DNA of 64,000 nt, from assembly GCF_016406325.1 (NCBI RefSeq), contig NZ_CP066370.1:1860001-1924000 (forward strand). Reading direction: 5' to 3'. This document shows, piece after piece, positions 1 through 8,540 of this stretch (position 1 is its first letter; every line of letters starts with the position of its first letter). Made by a program: the position numbers and the translations under genes. Source of the stretch: Shewanella putrefaciens (lineage in GTDB: Bacteria; Pseudomonadota; Gammaproteobacteria; Enterobacterales; Shewanellaceae). The notes beneath the pieces were generated by a model, which was not told the origin of the DNA, made no database searches, and worked only from the letters and a program-made list of their open reading frames with translations.

Positions 1-1
1 C

Positions 2-745
2 AATGATGTTAATCATAGGGAGTTGCGTACATTTTTAACTTCAGTAACAGCGCCAATGCCCACTCCGAAGGCGATTGTGTTGATCACTGCCCATTGGGAA
101 GAATCTGTGGTGACTTTGTCGAGTAGCCCAAAGCCAAGTATTTTGTATGACTACTATGGATTTCCACCTGAGGCTTATCAGCTGACATATCCTGCACCCG
201 GTGAGCCAGAATTAGCCGAACAGATTGCGAATATGCTAGCAGATAAGGGCATCGCCGCCCGCTTAGATAGCGAACGCGCATTTGATCACGGTACCTTTGT
301 ACCACTTAAGTTGATGTATCCTGAAGCGAATATTCCCGTGGTGCAGATGTCGTTAGTCCACAGCCTCGATCCTAAAATCCATATAGCGATTGGGGAGGCT
401 TTAGCGCCGCTGCGGGACCAAGGGGTGTTGATCGTGGGCTCAGGGATGTCGTTTCACAATATGCGGGCGTTTTTTTCAAGCGATCCCACGGTCCAAAGCC
501 GCAGCGCAGAGTTTGACTATTGGCTGACGCAAACTTTAACGGCAAGTGTTAGTTCTGCCGAGGTAAAAATAGCGTTAACTCATTGGCAATCAGCCCCTGA
601 AGCGCGTTTTAGTCATCCGCGGGAAGAACATTTATTACCGCTACATGTGTGTTTTGGTGCAGGCCATCATGGTTCATCCCATGCCGAACGTAACTTTAAT
701 GGTATTTTGTTAAACACGCTGATCTCTGGTTATATCTGGCAATAA
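2..745 (+). CDS. ygiD: YgiD-type extradiol dioxygenase (DODA family), 5' end outside window
   Basis: The protein resembles the LigB-like/4,5-DOPA dioxygenase family, non-heme iron or zinc enzymes that open catechol rings. Candidate metal ligands are the His residues in TAHWEES, FDHGTF, SFHNMR and REEHLLP. The first start-like codon is a TTG at 23, but the frame stays open to base 2, and family members have about 25-30 residues before the AHW motif, including a GSP segment that is missing here. The true start therefore lies left of the window and this is a 3' partial gene. It is followed by a bidirectional hairpin and a convergent menA. The physiological substrate cannot be read from sequence. 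Confidence 0.85.
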   Translation, partial: NDVNHRELRTFLTSVTAPMPTPKAIVLITAHWEESVVTLSSSPKPSILYDYYGFPPEAYQLTYPAPGEPELAEQIANMLADKGIAARLDSERAFDHGTFVPLKLMYPEANIPVVQMSLVHSLDPKIHIAIGEALAPLRDQGVLIVGSGMSFHNMRAFFSSDPTVQSRSAEFDYWLTQTLTASVSSAEVKIALTHWQSAPEARFSHPREEHLLPLHVCFGAGHHGSSHAERNFNGILLNTLISGYIWQ

Positions 746-804
746 ATGGGGGGGGATTTCCCTCGTCGATATTAAGCCAAATTGAAGTCGTGCTGCGGCC
801 AATA

Positions 805-841
805 AAAAAGGTTCGTATCTATCGAAGATATGAACCTTTTT
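805..841. terminator. Bidirectional terminator between ygiD and menA
   Basis: An inverted repeat with 16-base arms at 805-820 and 826-841 and a 5-base loop. It has a single G-T wobble, with A-rich left and T-rich right flanks. It serves the two convergent genes. Confidence 0.8.
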
Positions 842-889
842 ATATTCAGCATTGAGCTGTGGTGTAGCATTAGCTTAGCGGATTTACTC

Positions 890-1765
890 TTATGCGGTAA
901 ACACTAAACCCACGCTAAACAAGGTACTGAAAATCATGGTTAACTTAGCTGTGCGGCCGAGTAACGGATTTAAGGCTTCACCAGAAACGGCATAAAAATC
1001 GCTACTGAGTTTGCGGGCAATAAGCAGAGATAATCCCGCAAGTAGCACTGGTAAGCCGGGTAAAATACCGAATAAAAAGCCAGCGATGACTAAGCCAAAG
1101 GGCAAATAGATTAAGGCTTGATAAAGCACTTTTGCCTGAGCTTCGCCAATACGTACCGCTAGAGTATGTTTGCCCGCTTGGGTGTCGGTACGGATGTCGC
1201 GAGTGTTATTCACCAACATAATCGCAGCGTTAAATAAGCCAATCGCACAGCCTAATAACCACGCATTAATAGTCGTATCGCCCGCCTGCAGATAATAACT
1301 GCCCACCACTGCCACTAAGCCAAAAAAGACAAATGCCGCTACTTCACCGAGCCCATGGGAGGCGAGGGGATAGGGGCCACCGCTGTAGCCAAGAGCACCT
1401 AAAATAGCGGCTGCGGCGAGAATGGCGATGGGCCAGCCTCCGTGCCAAATCAGATACGAACCGACAGCGAGAGCAAGGATAAGACACAATATCATGGCAT
1501 TACGCACACTATTTGCGGGGATCATACCACTTTGGGTAACGCGAATGGGGCCAATACGTTCAGCAGTATCGATACCATTTTTAAAATCAAAGTAGTCGTT
1601 AGCAAGGTTAACGGCAACCTGCAACAATATGGCGCAGAGCATGGAGGTTGCAGCAATTAACCAGCTAAAACTGTTAAGGTGTAAGGCAAGTATATTACCA
1701 ATTAATAATGGCCCTATTGCCGCAGGAAGCGTGCGCGGTCTTATGGCTAAAATCCAAGGATTCAT
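890..1765 (-). CDS. menA: 1,4-dihydroxy-2-naphthoate polyprenyltransferase MenA
   Basis: Membrane UbiA-family prenyltransferase that attaches the polyprenyl tail to dihydroxynaphthoate in menaquinone synthesis. The first Asp-rich motif is NDYFDFKNGID (about residues 56-66) and the second is NNTRDIRTDT (about 186-195). Several hydrophobic segments span the rest of the 291 residues, the usual family length. The ATG at 1765 begins MNPWILAIRPRTLPAA, a typical MenA N-terminus. The gene stands alone, divergent from the dehydrogenase at 2162. Menaquinone is needed for anaerobic respiration, which fits a Shewanella-like host. Confidence 0.95.
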   Translation of the reverse strand: MNPWILAIRPRTLPAAIGPLLIGNILALHLNSFSWLIAATSMLCAILLQVAVNLANDYFDFKNGIDTAERIGPIRVTQSGMIPANSVRNAMILCLILALAVGSYLIWHGGWPIAILAAAAILGALGYSGGPYPLASHGLGEVAAFVFFGLVAVVGSYYLQAGDTTINAWLLGCAIGLFNAAIMLVNNTRDIRTDTQAGKHTLAVRIGEAQAKVLYQALIYLPFGLVIAGFLFGILPGLPVLLAGLSLLIARKLSSDFYAVSGEALNPLLGRTAKLTMIFSTLFSVGLVFTA

Positions 1766-2161
1766 GGCGTCCAGTCGTTATCTCGAAAATGAAATCGATA
1801 TTTAATTAGGAGTAGCATAACAATATTTTGCTCGAAAGTGAGCACTATCTAATAAACGCATTTAACAGAGTTTGAATTGGCGCACATATGTTGACTTATA
1901 TGGAATGATATTTGTCGCCAAGCTCAAAGAAAATCATAAAAGTCTGTGTTGTTATAGCACAAGGGTTAAATAAGCATTTACCTAAGATTTTATTAATTTA
2001 GGTAAATTGTTCAATGCACTCATTAGTTTGTAAACATCAAAGATGCCATGTATACCCAAGTGTTATCTAAAGAGAAGCACTTAGGTATCTATATTGATTT
2101 TACATAAGGTCCACACTCCAGATAATGTGAATTTGCATTATATCAATAAGGATACGTTCAG
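1766..2161. other. Intergenic region between menA and the dehydrogenase gene
   Basis: About 400 bases without a convincing gene, lying between divergent genes and so holding both promoters. It is AT-rich. The only clear structure is a perfect 9-base inverted repeat, TTTACCTAA at 1977-1985 and TTAGGTAAA at 1998-2006. No strong sigma-70 promoter was identified by eye. Confidence 0.6.
1977..2006. repeat. 9-bp inverted repeat upstream of the dehydrogenase gene
   Basis: The arms TTTACCTAA and TTAGGTAAA match perfectly around a 12-base AT-rich centre, about 155 bases before the start at 2162. It could be an operator or a chance AT-rich palindrome. There is no T-run suggesting a terminator. Confidence 0.45.
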
Positions 2162-3103
2162 ATGCGTTTCGATAAGAAAGTGGCACTGATCACCGGAGCG
2201 GGTTCAGGACTTGGCCGAGCTTACGCTATTATGCTGGCAGAGCGGGGTGCAAAAGTCGTACTTATCGATCAACCTACAGTTCACTGTGCTGAAGTCAGTA
2301 CAGATGCTCAATCTGTTACTCACTCCATCAATGACAACTTGAATCAAACATATGATAGTATTATTAAATTAGGTTGTGATTGCCTCCAGTTTGTCCTCGA
2401 TGTGAGTGACAAAGCGGCTGTAGATCGTATGGTTGATACCGTCGCGAAAAGCTGGCAACGGATTGATATTTTAATTAATAACGCGGGTATTTATGGGGCG
2501 TGTGCCTTTGAAAGGATCACACCAGAACAATGGCAGCGACAGTTAGATGTGGATTTAAATGGCAGTTTTTATTTGACTCAAGCGGTATGGCCATTAATGA
2601 AATTGCAAAACTATGGCCGTATTGTGATGACCACAGGAGTATCCGGGTTATTTGGTGATTTACATCAAGTCGGATTTAGTGCAGCCAAAATGGCTCTAGT
2701 TGGTATGGTTAACAGTCTGTCTATCGAAGGAGAAATGCATAATATTCGAGTGAACAGCCTATGCCCACAGGCGGTCACAGCAATGACAGAAAAACATTTG
2801 GCAACAGCAATTCAACCCTTATTTTCCTTCGATACCCTGACCGCCACGACCGCTTTTTTAGTCAGCGAACATGCACCCAACGGCCAGCATATTTTGGCGG
2901 GGGCAGGGAGTGTCAGCCATGGCATGTTTGCTGAGTTTTTGCCGATGTATTTTTGTGAAGGATTATGCACACCCCATAAATTGGCTCAATGTTGGCATCA
3001 AATTTATCAAGCGTTTCCCGTGAGTTTACATGCTTGTGGTGAGGATAAAGTGCTTTCTTGGTCAAAGCTCAGCGCATTAGAGCGCGATATTAAAATTGAT
3101 TAG
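2162..3103 (+). CDS. Short-chain dehydrogenase/reductase family protein with altered active site
   Basis: Rossmann-fold SDR protein of 313 residues, longer than the usual 250. The cofactor motif TGAGSGLG is near residue 12 and NNAG near 107. A Ser in TTGVSG is in the catalytic position. The YxxxK motif reads FSAAK: the catalytic Tyr is Phe172 (TTT at 2675-2677) while Lys176 is kept. The C-terminal 70 residues are extra and not recognised. The start ATG follows AAGGAT. Known SDRs rely on the Tyr for proton transfer, so this protein may be catalytically dead, use different chemistry, or act by binding. Substrate unknown. Confidence 0.85.
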   Translation: MRFDKKVALITGAGSGLGRAYAIMLAERGAKVVLIDQPTVHCAEVSTDAQSVTHSINDNLNQTYDSIIKLGCDCLQFVLDVSDKAAVDRMVDTVAKSWQRIDILINNAGIYGACAFERITPEQWQRQLDVDLNGSFYLTQAVWPLMKLQNYGRIVMTTGVSGLFGDLHQVGFSAAKMALVGMVNSLSIEGEMHNIRVNSLCPQAVTAMTEKHLATAIQPLFSFDTLTATTAFLVSEHAPNGQHILAGAGSVSHGMFAEFLPMYFCEGLCTPHKLAQCWHQIYQAFPVSLHACGEDKVLSWSKLSALERDIKID

Positions 3104-3220
3104 TGCTGAGTGAACAGCATTTTCGTTTTAGCATTATTTACTCAATGCTGGTCAGCCCTAGTAGAACTGAGTTACCCTTTAGTATTAATGGTTAACTATT
3201 CTGTAGGTCAGTAGGATCCC

Positions 3221-4087
3221 ATGAGTCAGGTATTAGACGATCTTTTATCATTACTTTCCCTTGAGCAAATTGAAATTGGCCTCTTTCGTGGTCAAAGCCA
3301 AGATCTGGGTTTTGGCCATGTGTTTGGCGGCCAAGTGATGGGGCAGGCCTTAAGTGCTGCTAAACAAACGGTTCCAGTTGAACGTAACGTACATTCTTTG
3401 CATTCCTATTTTTTACGTGCGGGCGACGAAAAACTGCCGATTGTTTATGAAGTGGAGAATATGCGCGATGGCGGTAGTTTTAGTGCAAGGCGTGTGAGTG
3501 CTATCCAAAAAGGACGCCCTATTTTTCATATGACCTGTTCTTTCCAAGAACCTGAAGAAGGCTTTAGTCATCAAGCGATGATGCCACAGGTTCCTGGTCC
3601 TGAAGGTTTATTGAATCAACAAGAACTTGCGATGACGATGCGGGATAAAGTTCCGGCTAAAATGCTGGAAAAGTTTATGGCCGATGCACCAATTGAGATG
3701 CGATTGGTCAATCCACTGCACCCTTTTGCGCCTAAAGAAACCGAGCCGTACCGTTATGTTTGGATGAGAGCTAATGGCCCTATGCCAAATGATGCCCATA
3801 TCCATGAATATTTACTTGCCTATGCTTCCGACTTTAACTTTTTAGTGACGGCAGCGCAGCCCCACGGTGTCTCATTTTTAAGTCCAGGTGTACGAATGGC
3901 GACGATAGATCATGCTATTTGGTTCCATCGACAAATCAATATGGGTGAATGGTTGCTTTACAGTATCGATAGTCCTAATGCCAGTGGTGGTAGGGGTTAT
4001 GTTAGAGGGCAATTTTTTAATCAACAGGGCGAGTTAGTGGCTTCTTCTACTCAAGAAGGTCTTATACGTATGGTAAAGGGAAGTTGA
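3221..4087 (+). CDS. tesB: Acyl-CoA thioesterase II TesB
   Basis: Double hot-dog thioesterase of 288 residues (E. coli TesB has 286) that hydrolyses medium- and long-chain acyl-CoA to free acid and CoA. Recognisable segments are FGGQVMGQAL in the N-terminal hot-dog and ATIDHAIWFHR and STQEGLIR in the C-terminal one, containing the Asp and Gln of the family's catalytic network. The start ATG at 3221 follows a GTAGGATCC segment. The next gene begins one base after the stop, so the two are almost certainly co-transcribed, as with tesB-ybaY in E. coli. Confidence 0.95.
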   Translation: MSQVLDDLLSLLSLEQIEIGLFRGQSQDLGFGHVFGGQVMGQALSAAKQTVPVERNVHSLHSYFLRAGDEKLPIVYEVENMRDGGSFSARRVSAIQKGRPIFHMTCSFQEPEEGFSHQAMMPQVPGPEGLLNQQELAMTMRDKVPAKMLEKFMADAPIEMRLVNPLHPFAPKETEPYRYVWMRANGPMPNDAHIHEYLLAYASDFNFLVTAAQPHGVSFLSPGVRMATIDHAIWFHRQINMGEWLLYSIDSPNASGGRGYVRGQFFNQQGELVASSTQEGLIRMVKGS

Positions 4088-4088
4088 T

Positions 4089-4493
4089 ATGGTTATGAAA
4101 ATCAAGTCGTTTGTAATATGTTCACTGATGGCTATCTTGCTTAATGGTTGTGTGACTGTACAGCCTGAACCACCGGTGATTATTAATGGTGCAGCGGGTT
4201 ATTTAGAGAAAATTCTCTTGCCTCAAGGTTGTGAAATTACTATTGCCATTATTGATCTTAATACACCAGGGGTTGTGATAGCACAAAAGACCTTTAATAT
4301 TGCCCGCGCCCCCGTGCCATTTAAATTTTCATTACCCGCGAAGTCTATTGATAAACGAATTCAGTACGGTGTTGTTGCCATGATCAAGTATCAAGATCAG
4401 GTTATATTCCAAACCTATGACCGTTATCCTGTGATCAATAATGATAAATACACTACTGAAGTGTTGATGAAAGCCGTTATGGCTAACCGATAA
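4089..4493 (+). CDS. ybaY: YbaY-like lipoprotein (YscW family)
   Basis: Predicted 134-residue lipoprotein. The N-terminus has a hydrophobic stretch ending in a lipobox-like LLNGC (Cys21 or so), followed by a beta-rich domain of the YbaY/YscW type. The start ATG at 4089 is just beyond the tesB stop; an in-frame ATG at 4095 (MKIKSF) is an alternative. Position next to tesB matches the E. coli order, which supports the name. YscW-family lipoproteins include pilotins of secretion systems, but YbaY itself has no firmly known role and none is inferred here. A terminator follows at 4509. Confidence 0.8.
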   Translation: MVMKIKSFVICSLMAILLNGCVTVQPEPPVIINGAAGYLEKILLPQGCEITIAIIDLNTPGVVIAQKTFNIARAPVPFKFSLPAKSIDKRIQYGVVAMIKYQDQVIFQTYDRYPVINNDKYTTEVLMKAVMANR

Positions 4494-4508
4494 AACTGAT
4501 AAGTGATT

Positions 4509-4538
4509 AAGCCCTTTTAGATTTGAAAGGGCTTTTTT
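4509..4538. terminator. Bidirectional terminator after ybaY
   Basis: Inverted repeat AAGCCCTTT (4509-4517) and AAAGGGCTT (4526-4534), followed by a T-run. It lies between convergent genes. Confidence 0.8.
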
Positions 4539-4539
4539 A

Positions 4540-5421
4540 TTAGCGATTCTTCATCAGAAACTCGACAAAAGCACGGTCGGCTTGACTGACTGGACGCTGT
4601 TTTTTCCACGCAATATGCAGATTTAAAAAGACGGGTGGATCGAAGGGTTTAGCTAAAATATCGTCCTTCGGGCTGATCGCCATTTCCAGCACACTGGTGA
4701 TACCAAAGCCTTGGGATACAATTTGTTTTATCAAGTTAATCAGATTGGTTTCAAAGGCAATATTGGGCTTTTTTCCTAACACTTTTGCCTGTGACAGTAT
4801 CCATTCACGGTGAAAATAACCTGTCTTAAACATCACTAATTCATGGTCAAAAAAATCGCTCAAGCTAACAGCATTATGTTCTGCTAATGGATGTTCTGTC
4901 CCCATTGCAATCACCATTTGTTCACGGATTAACAGTTGACTGTCAAAATCACTCTGTAGATCTTGGGCGGTAATAATCGCAATATCCACTTCTTCTTGCT
5001 GTAACATACGTAGTGCATCGCGGGTGCCGCCTTCAAACAGTGACAGTTTTAGCTCGGGGTATTGATGGCGAAAGGCCATTAACCGCGAGGGTAAATAGAA
5101 GGAACCGAGCATACCCGGCACTGCAATACGCACTTCACCCGAGGTGAGATTGGCCATTGCATGGATTTGTGCCTCGGCCTGTTTGATTTGCTTTAGGATA
5201 AGCGTGGCATGTTGATGGAGTACTAAACCTTCAGCGGTGAGGGCCAGTAGTTTGTCATTTTTATGGCTAGTACGATTGATTAAGGTAACACCTAGGGATT
5301 GCTCAAGACGTTTAATACTCTGACTGAGCGCAGGTTGCGCCATATTGAGTTTTTTAGCCGCAGCAGTAAAGCTGCCAGTGTTAGCAAGGGCGTCTAAATG
5401 TTTGAGTTGACGTATATCCAT
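4540..5421 (-). CDS. LysR-family transcriptional regulator
   Basis: LysR-type regulator of 293 residues. The N-terminal winged helix-turn-helix MDIRQLKHLDALANTGSFTAAAKKLNMAQPALSQ... (shown by its first part only) occupies residues 1-60. A periplasmic-binding-protein-like effector domain follows from about 90. The gene is divergent from the MFS transporter at 5547 with about 125 bases between, the classic arrangement for a LysR protein controlling its neighbour. The inducer is unknown. Confidence 0.9.
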   Translation of the reverse strand: MDIRQLKHLDALANTGSFTAAAKKLNMAQPALSQSIKRLEQSLGVTLINRTSHKNDKLLALTAEGLVLHQHATLILKQIKQAEAQIHAMANLTSGEVRIAVPGMLGSFYLPSRLMAFRHQYPELKLSLFEGGTRDALRMLQQEEVDIAIITAQDLQSDFDSQLLIREQMVIAMGTEHPLAEHNAVSLSDFFDHELVMFKTGYFHREWILSQAKVLGKKPNIAFETNLINLIKQIVSQGFGITSVLEMAISPKDDILAKPFDPPVFLNLHIAWKKQRPVSQADRAFVEFLMKNR

Positions 5422-5546
5422 CTATTGGCTCACACAGAGTTATTAATGAAATCTATCTATAACAAAAATCAATAATTACGATACTAATTATCTATTATTG
5501 TTATGTTATGCCCAGTGCTAACCTTTGTCTATCCTATGAGTGAGAT

Positions 5547-6809
5547 GTGATCGAGGCTAGCGTGCAAGCCGTGTTGGGCACTATGATTGACAATAAACAG
5601 CGTGATACCCGATTAATGTGGGCCCTGTGCGTGGCCTCCGTTGTGGTGTATATCAATTTGTATTTAATGCAAGGCATGTTGCCCTTAATTGCCGAACACT
5701 TTGCGGTATCCGGCTCTAAGGCGACCTTGATCCTCTCCGTCACTAGTTTTTCTTTAGCGTTTTCATTACTTATCTACGCGGTAATATCTGACCGTATTGG
5801 CCGGCATGCTCCTATTGTTGTGAGTTTATGGTTATTAGCGCTTTCAAATCTATTGCTAATTTGGACGCCGGATTTTAATGGTTTACTTTTGGTAAGATTG
5901 CTGCAAGGTGTTGTATTGGCTGCTGTTCCTGCTATTGCTATGGCCTATTTTAAAGAGCAGTTATCCCCCAGCACTATGCTTAAAGCCGCGGGCATTTACA
6001 TTATGGCTAACAGTATTGGTGGTATTGTGGGGCGTTTACTGGGAGGAATGATGTCGCAGTTTTTATCTTGGCAAGCATCAATGTGGTTATTGTTTTTAGT
6101 GACCTTAGCCGGGGTGGCGTTGACCAGTTATTTATTACCCTCAGGTGCAGATGCTCAAGCGATGTCCCAAGTCCATAAGCCTGAGCGCCTGTCCAAACGT
6201 GCACGTTTAATGCAAGACTTTCATGGTTTTAGCTATCATTTAACCGATCCTCAAATGCGTTTAGTCTACGCTATTGGTGGTCTCACTTTTATGATGATGG
6301 TCAATCAGTTTAGTTTTATCCAGTTACATTTGATGGCACCACCCTATGAATGGAGCCGTTTTCAAGCAACCTTGATTTTTCTGTGTTATTCCAGTGGGAC
6401 TGTCGCGTCATATTTTACCGCAAAATGGTTGGCAAAATTTGGTCAACACAAGCTATATCAATGGTCTTGGGGGTTGATGTTATTGGGCAGTTTACTGACC
6501 TTGTTTGATACGACGTTGACGATTTGTGCGGGGTTTTTAATGACGGCCTGTGGGTTCTTTCTGACTCACAGTTGTTGCAATTCCTTTGTAGCAATGCGTG
6601 CAAGCCGCGATCGCGCTAAGGCTACCTCACTCTATTTATGTTGTTATTATTTGGGCGCTGCGATGGGTGGCCCATATTTAATGCTGTTTTGGCATGAGGC
6701 AATGTGGCGTGGTGTGGTAATGGGATCTTTGACTCTATTAGCCTTGATTGCTTTAGCGATTACGCGTTTGCATTATCATCAGACACATATTAACAGGGTG
6801 TTAGTTTAA
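5547..6809 (+). CDS. MFS transporter (YnfM-like efflux permease)
   Basis: Major facilitator superfamily protein of up to 420 residues with about twelve hydrophobic segments. The loop SDRIGRHAP (about residue 80) matches the conserved motif A between helices 2 and 3. The start is uncertain: GTG at 5547 is used here, while ATG at 5583 (MIDNKQRDT) would give a more typical short cytoplasmic N-terminus; neither has a good Shine-Dalgarno sequence. Its neighbour is the divergent LysR gene, its probable regulator. Substrate not predictable. A hairpin terminator follows at 6877. Confidence 0.88.
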   Translation: MIEASVQAVLGTMIDNKQRDTRLMWALCVASVVVYINLYLMQGMLPLIAEHFAVSGSKATLILSVTSFSLAFSLLIYAVISDRIGRHAPIVVSLWLLALSNLLLIWTPDFNGLLLVRLLQGVVLAAVPAIAMAYFKEQLSPSTMLKAAGIYIMANSIGGIVGRLLGGMMSQFLSWQASMWLLFLVTLAGVALTSYLLPSGADAQAMSQVHKPERLSKRARLMQDFHGFSYHLTDPQMRLVYAIGGLTFMMMVNQFSFIQLHLMAPPYEWSRFQATLIFLCYSSGTVASYFTAKWLAKFGQHKLYQWSWGLMLLGSLLTLFDTTLTICAGFLMTACGFFLTHSCCNSFVAMRASRDRAKATSLYLCCYYLGAAMGGPYLMLFWHEAMWRGVVMGSLTLLALIALAITRLHYHQTHINRVLV

Positions 6810-6876
6810 TGATGTCGCTGAGATTGCGTTTGCTGCAGGAGCGATAAGCCGTTGCAATACTAAACGAATGTCGTCC

Positions 6877-6924
6877 AAAGGCTCGTATGATGCGGCGCTA
6901 GTTTTGTAATACGAGCCTTTTTCT
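6877..6924. terminator. Terminator between MFS gene and ppx
   Basis: Perfect inverted repeat AAAGGCTCGTAT (6877-6888) and ATACGAGCCTTT (6909-6920) with a 20-base loop and T-rich end. It separates convergent genes. Confidence 0.7.
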
Positions 6925-6943
6925 CTTGGGAGAATGGCGATGA

Positions 6944-8497
6944 TTATCCCACAGTGTCAGTGGTGATTTCTGGTTCAAGTGAGTGTTTATCGTTGTGGGA
7001 GGCGATACTCGACACTAAACGCAGATTTATTCCAAGAGCGGCCATTTGCTTTTGCTCTCGCTGTAAGTCTTTCATAAAAAGGCTTATTTTTCGTTTATGG
7101 CTGGGTAGCACTAACATAACGCCATCTGGAATAACTTGAATTTGCTCCAAAATCAATGATTTGGCGATACGGCCAAGATTGAGCAGAACAGCAAGGCGTA
7201 ATAGACAGAGTAAGCGAATGAGCGTCAATTTATGATTTGGCTCTAATTCAGCAAGCATTAACTCATAGGGTTTTTTACGATGGTTGACAATCAGTCGCGC
7301 TAGATCTTGCTGTAATGCCTCACTAAACCCTGGCATATCGCTATTACTGATGATGTAGGCGCCGTGTTTATGCAATGCCCTTGAATTTATGTGTAAACCT
7401 ATCTCATGTAAGGTGGCGGCATAGGCGAGTAATCGAGCATGGGGCCTTAATTGCCATTCATCGGCAACCTGTTCAAACAATGCCATCGCAGTATCTCGTA
7501 CCTTAATCGCGTGGGGCATATCGATATGGTAAAGCTGGGCAATGCTATCCACAGTGCGGTGGCGTATATCTTGATATTGGCCAATTTTAGCTAACTCATA
7601 TAACACGCCTTCTCGCAGCGCCCCAGGGCTAAACTCCAACTTTTCAACGGGTAAGCGTCTAAAAAAACTAATTAAAATAGCAAGACCAGCGGAGATTAAC
7701 GGTGTGCGTTTGTTATCCACATGGGTGAATTGGACATGATCAATGTGCCCAAATCTGATTAATTTCAACTTGAGTTGTTTCAGCCGCGTTAAGGTAATGA
7801 CTTCATCACCGTGATCTTCTTGAACGGCTTCACATATGGCTTTGACGGTTCCCGAACTGCCTAGCACTAAGTCCCAATGACCGCTGAAGTATTCTTTTGA
7901 TAAGGAAGCAAACTGCTTATCTGCAGCACTTTGTGCGGCGCGAAAGGAGGCTGGTGTAATATGTCCATTTGGGAAGAAGCGTTCGTTGAAACTGACACAG
8001 CCACAGCGCAAGCTGGATAAATGGGTGGGAGTATTTTTCTGTCCAAGCACGACCTCGGTAGAGCCACCACCAATATCGATAACGAGATTACGTTTTCCCA
8101 ATACTTGGCTTTGGGCAATACCGTTATAAATTAAGCGCGCTTCCTCATGGCCAGAAATGACTTCCACTGGATAGGGCAAAATGGCAAGCGCTGCTTCAAT
8201 AAACTGCTCACGATTTTTAGCCACCCTAAGGGTATGAGTTGCCACTAAACGCACTTGTGCTTGGTCAAGGTTTGAAAAGCGTTGATTAAAATCACGCAGG
8301 CAATTAAGGCCTCGTTCCATCGCCTCTTGGCTTAACATATTTTGTGTATCTAACCCAGTAGCTAGCTGAACTTGTTGTTTTTCTTTGTGTAATATCTGCA
8401 AACTGCCATCTTGCTCACGGGCAATAACAAGGTGAAAACTATTTGATCCCATGTCGATGGCGACAAAGTGTCGCGGTTGTGAATGTGTGGCAACCAA
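6944..8497 (-). CDS. ppx: Exopolyphosphatase Ppx (Ppx/GppA family)
   Basis: Releases phosphate from the ends of inorganic polyphosphate. The protein has 517 residues, close to the 513 of E. coli Ppx. Actin-like ATPase-fold motifs are visible: AIDMGSNSFHLV near the N-terminus and NLVIDIGGGSTEV about residue 140. The C-terminal half contains an HD-like segment (AATLHEIGLHI). It lies 43 bases downstream of ppk on the same strand, the usual ppk-ppx operon order. GppA (ppGpp precursor hydrolase) is the main alternative, but the ppk linkage favours Ppx. Confidence 0.92.
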   Translation of the reverse strand: MVATHSQPRHFVAIDMGSNSFHLVIAREQDGSLQILHKEKQQVQLATGLDTQNMLSQEAMERGLNCLRDFNQRFSNLDQAQVRLVATHTLRVAKNREQFIEAALAILPYPVEVISGHEEARLIYNGIAQSQVLGKRNLVIDIGGGSTEVVLGQKNTPTHLSSLRCGCVSFNERFFPNGHITPASFRAAQSAADKQFASLSKEYFSGHWDLVLGSSGTVKAICEAVQEDHGDEVITLTRLKQLKLKLIRFGHIDHVQFTHVDNKRTPLISAGLAILISFFRRLPVEKLEFSPGALREGVLYELAKIGQYQDIRHRTVDSIAQLYHIDMPHAIKVRDTAMALFEQVADEWQLRPHARLLAYAATLHEIGLHINSRALHKHGAYIISNSDMPGFSEALQQDLARLIVNHRKKPYELMLAELEPNHKLTLIRLLCLLRLAVLLNLGRIAKSLILEQIQVIPDGVMLVLPSHKRKISLFMKDLQREQKQMAALGINLRLVSSIASHNDKHSLEPEITTDTVG

Positions 8498-8540
8498 TCG
8501 GATTATCCTTAGGCAATCGAGATGATAATAAAGCCAGTGA

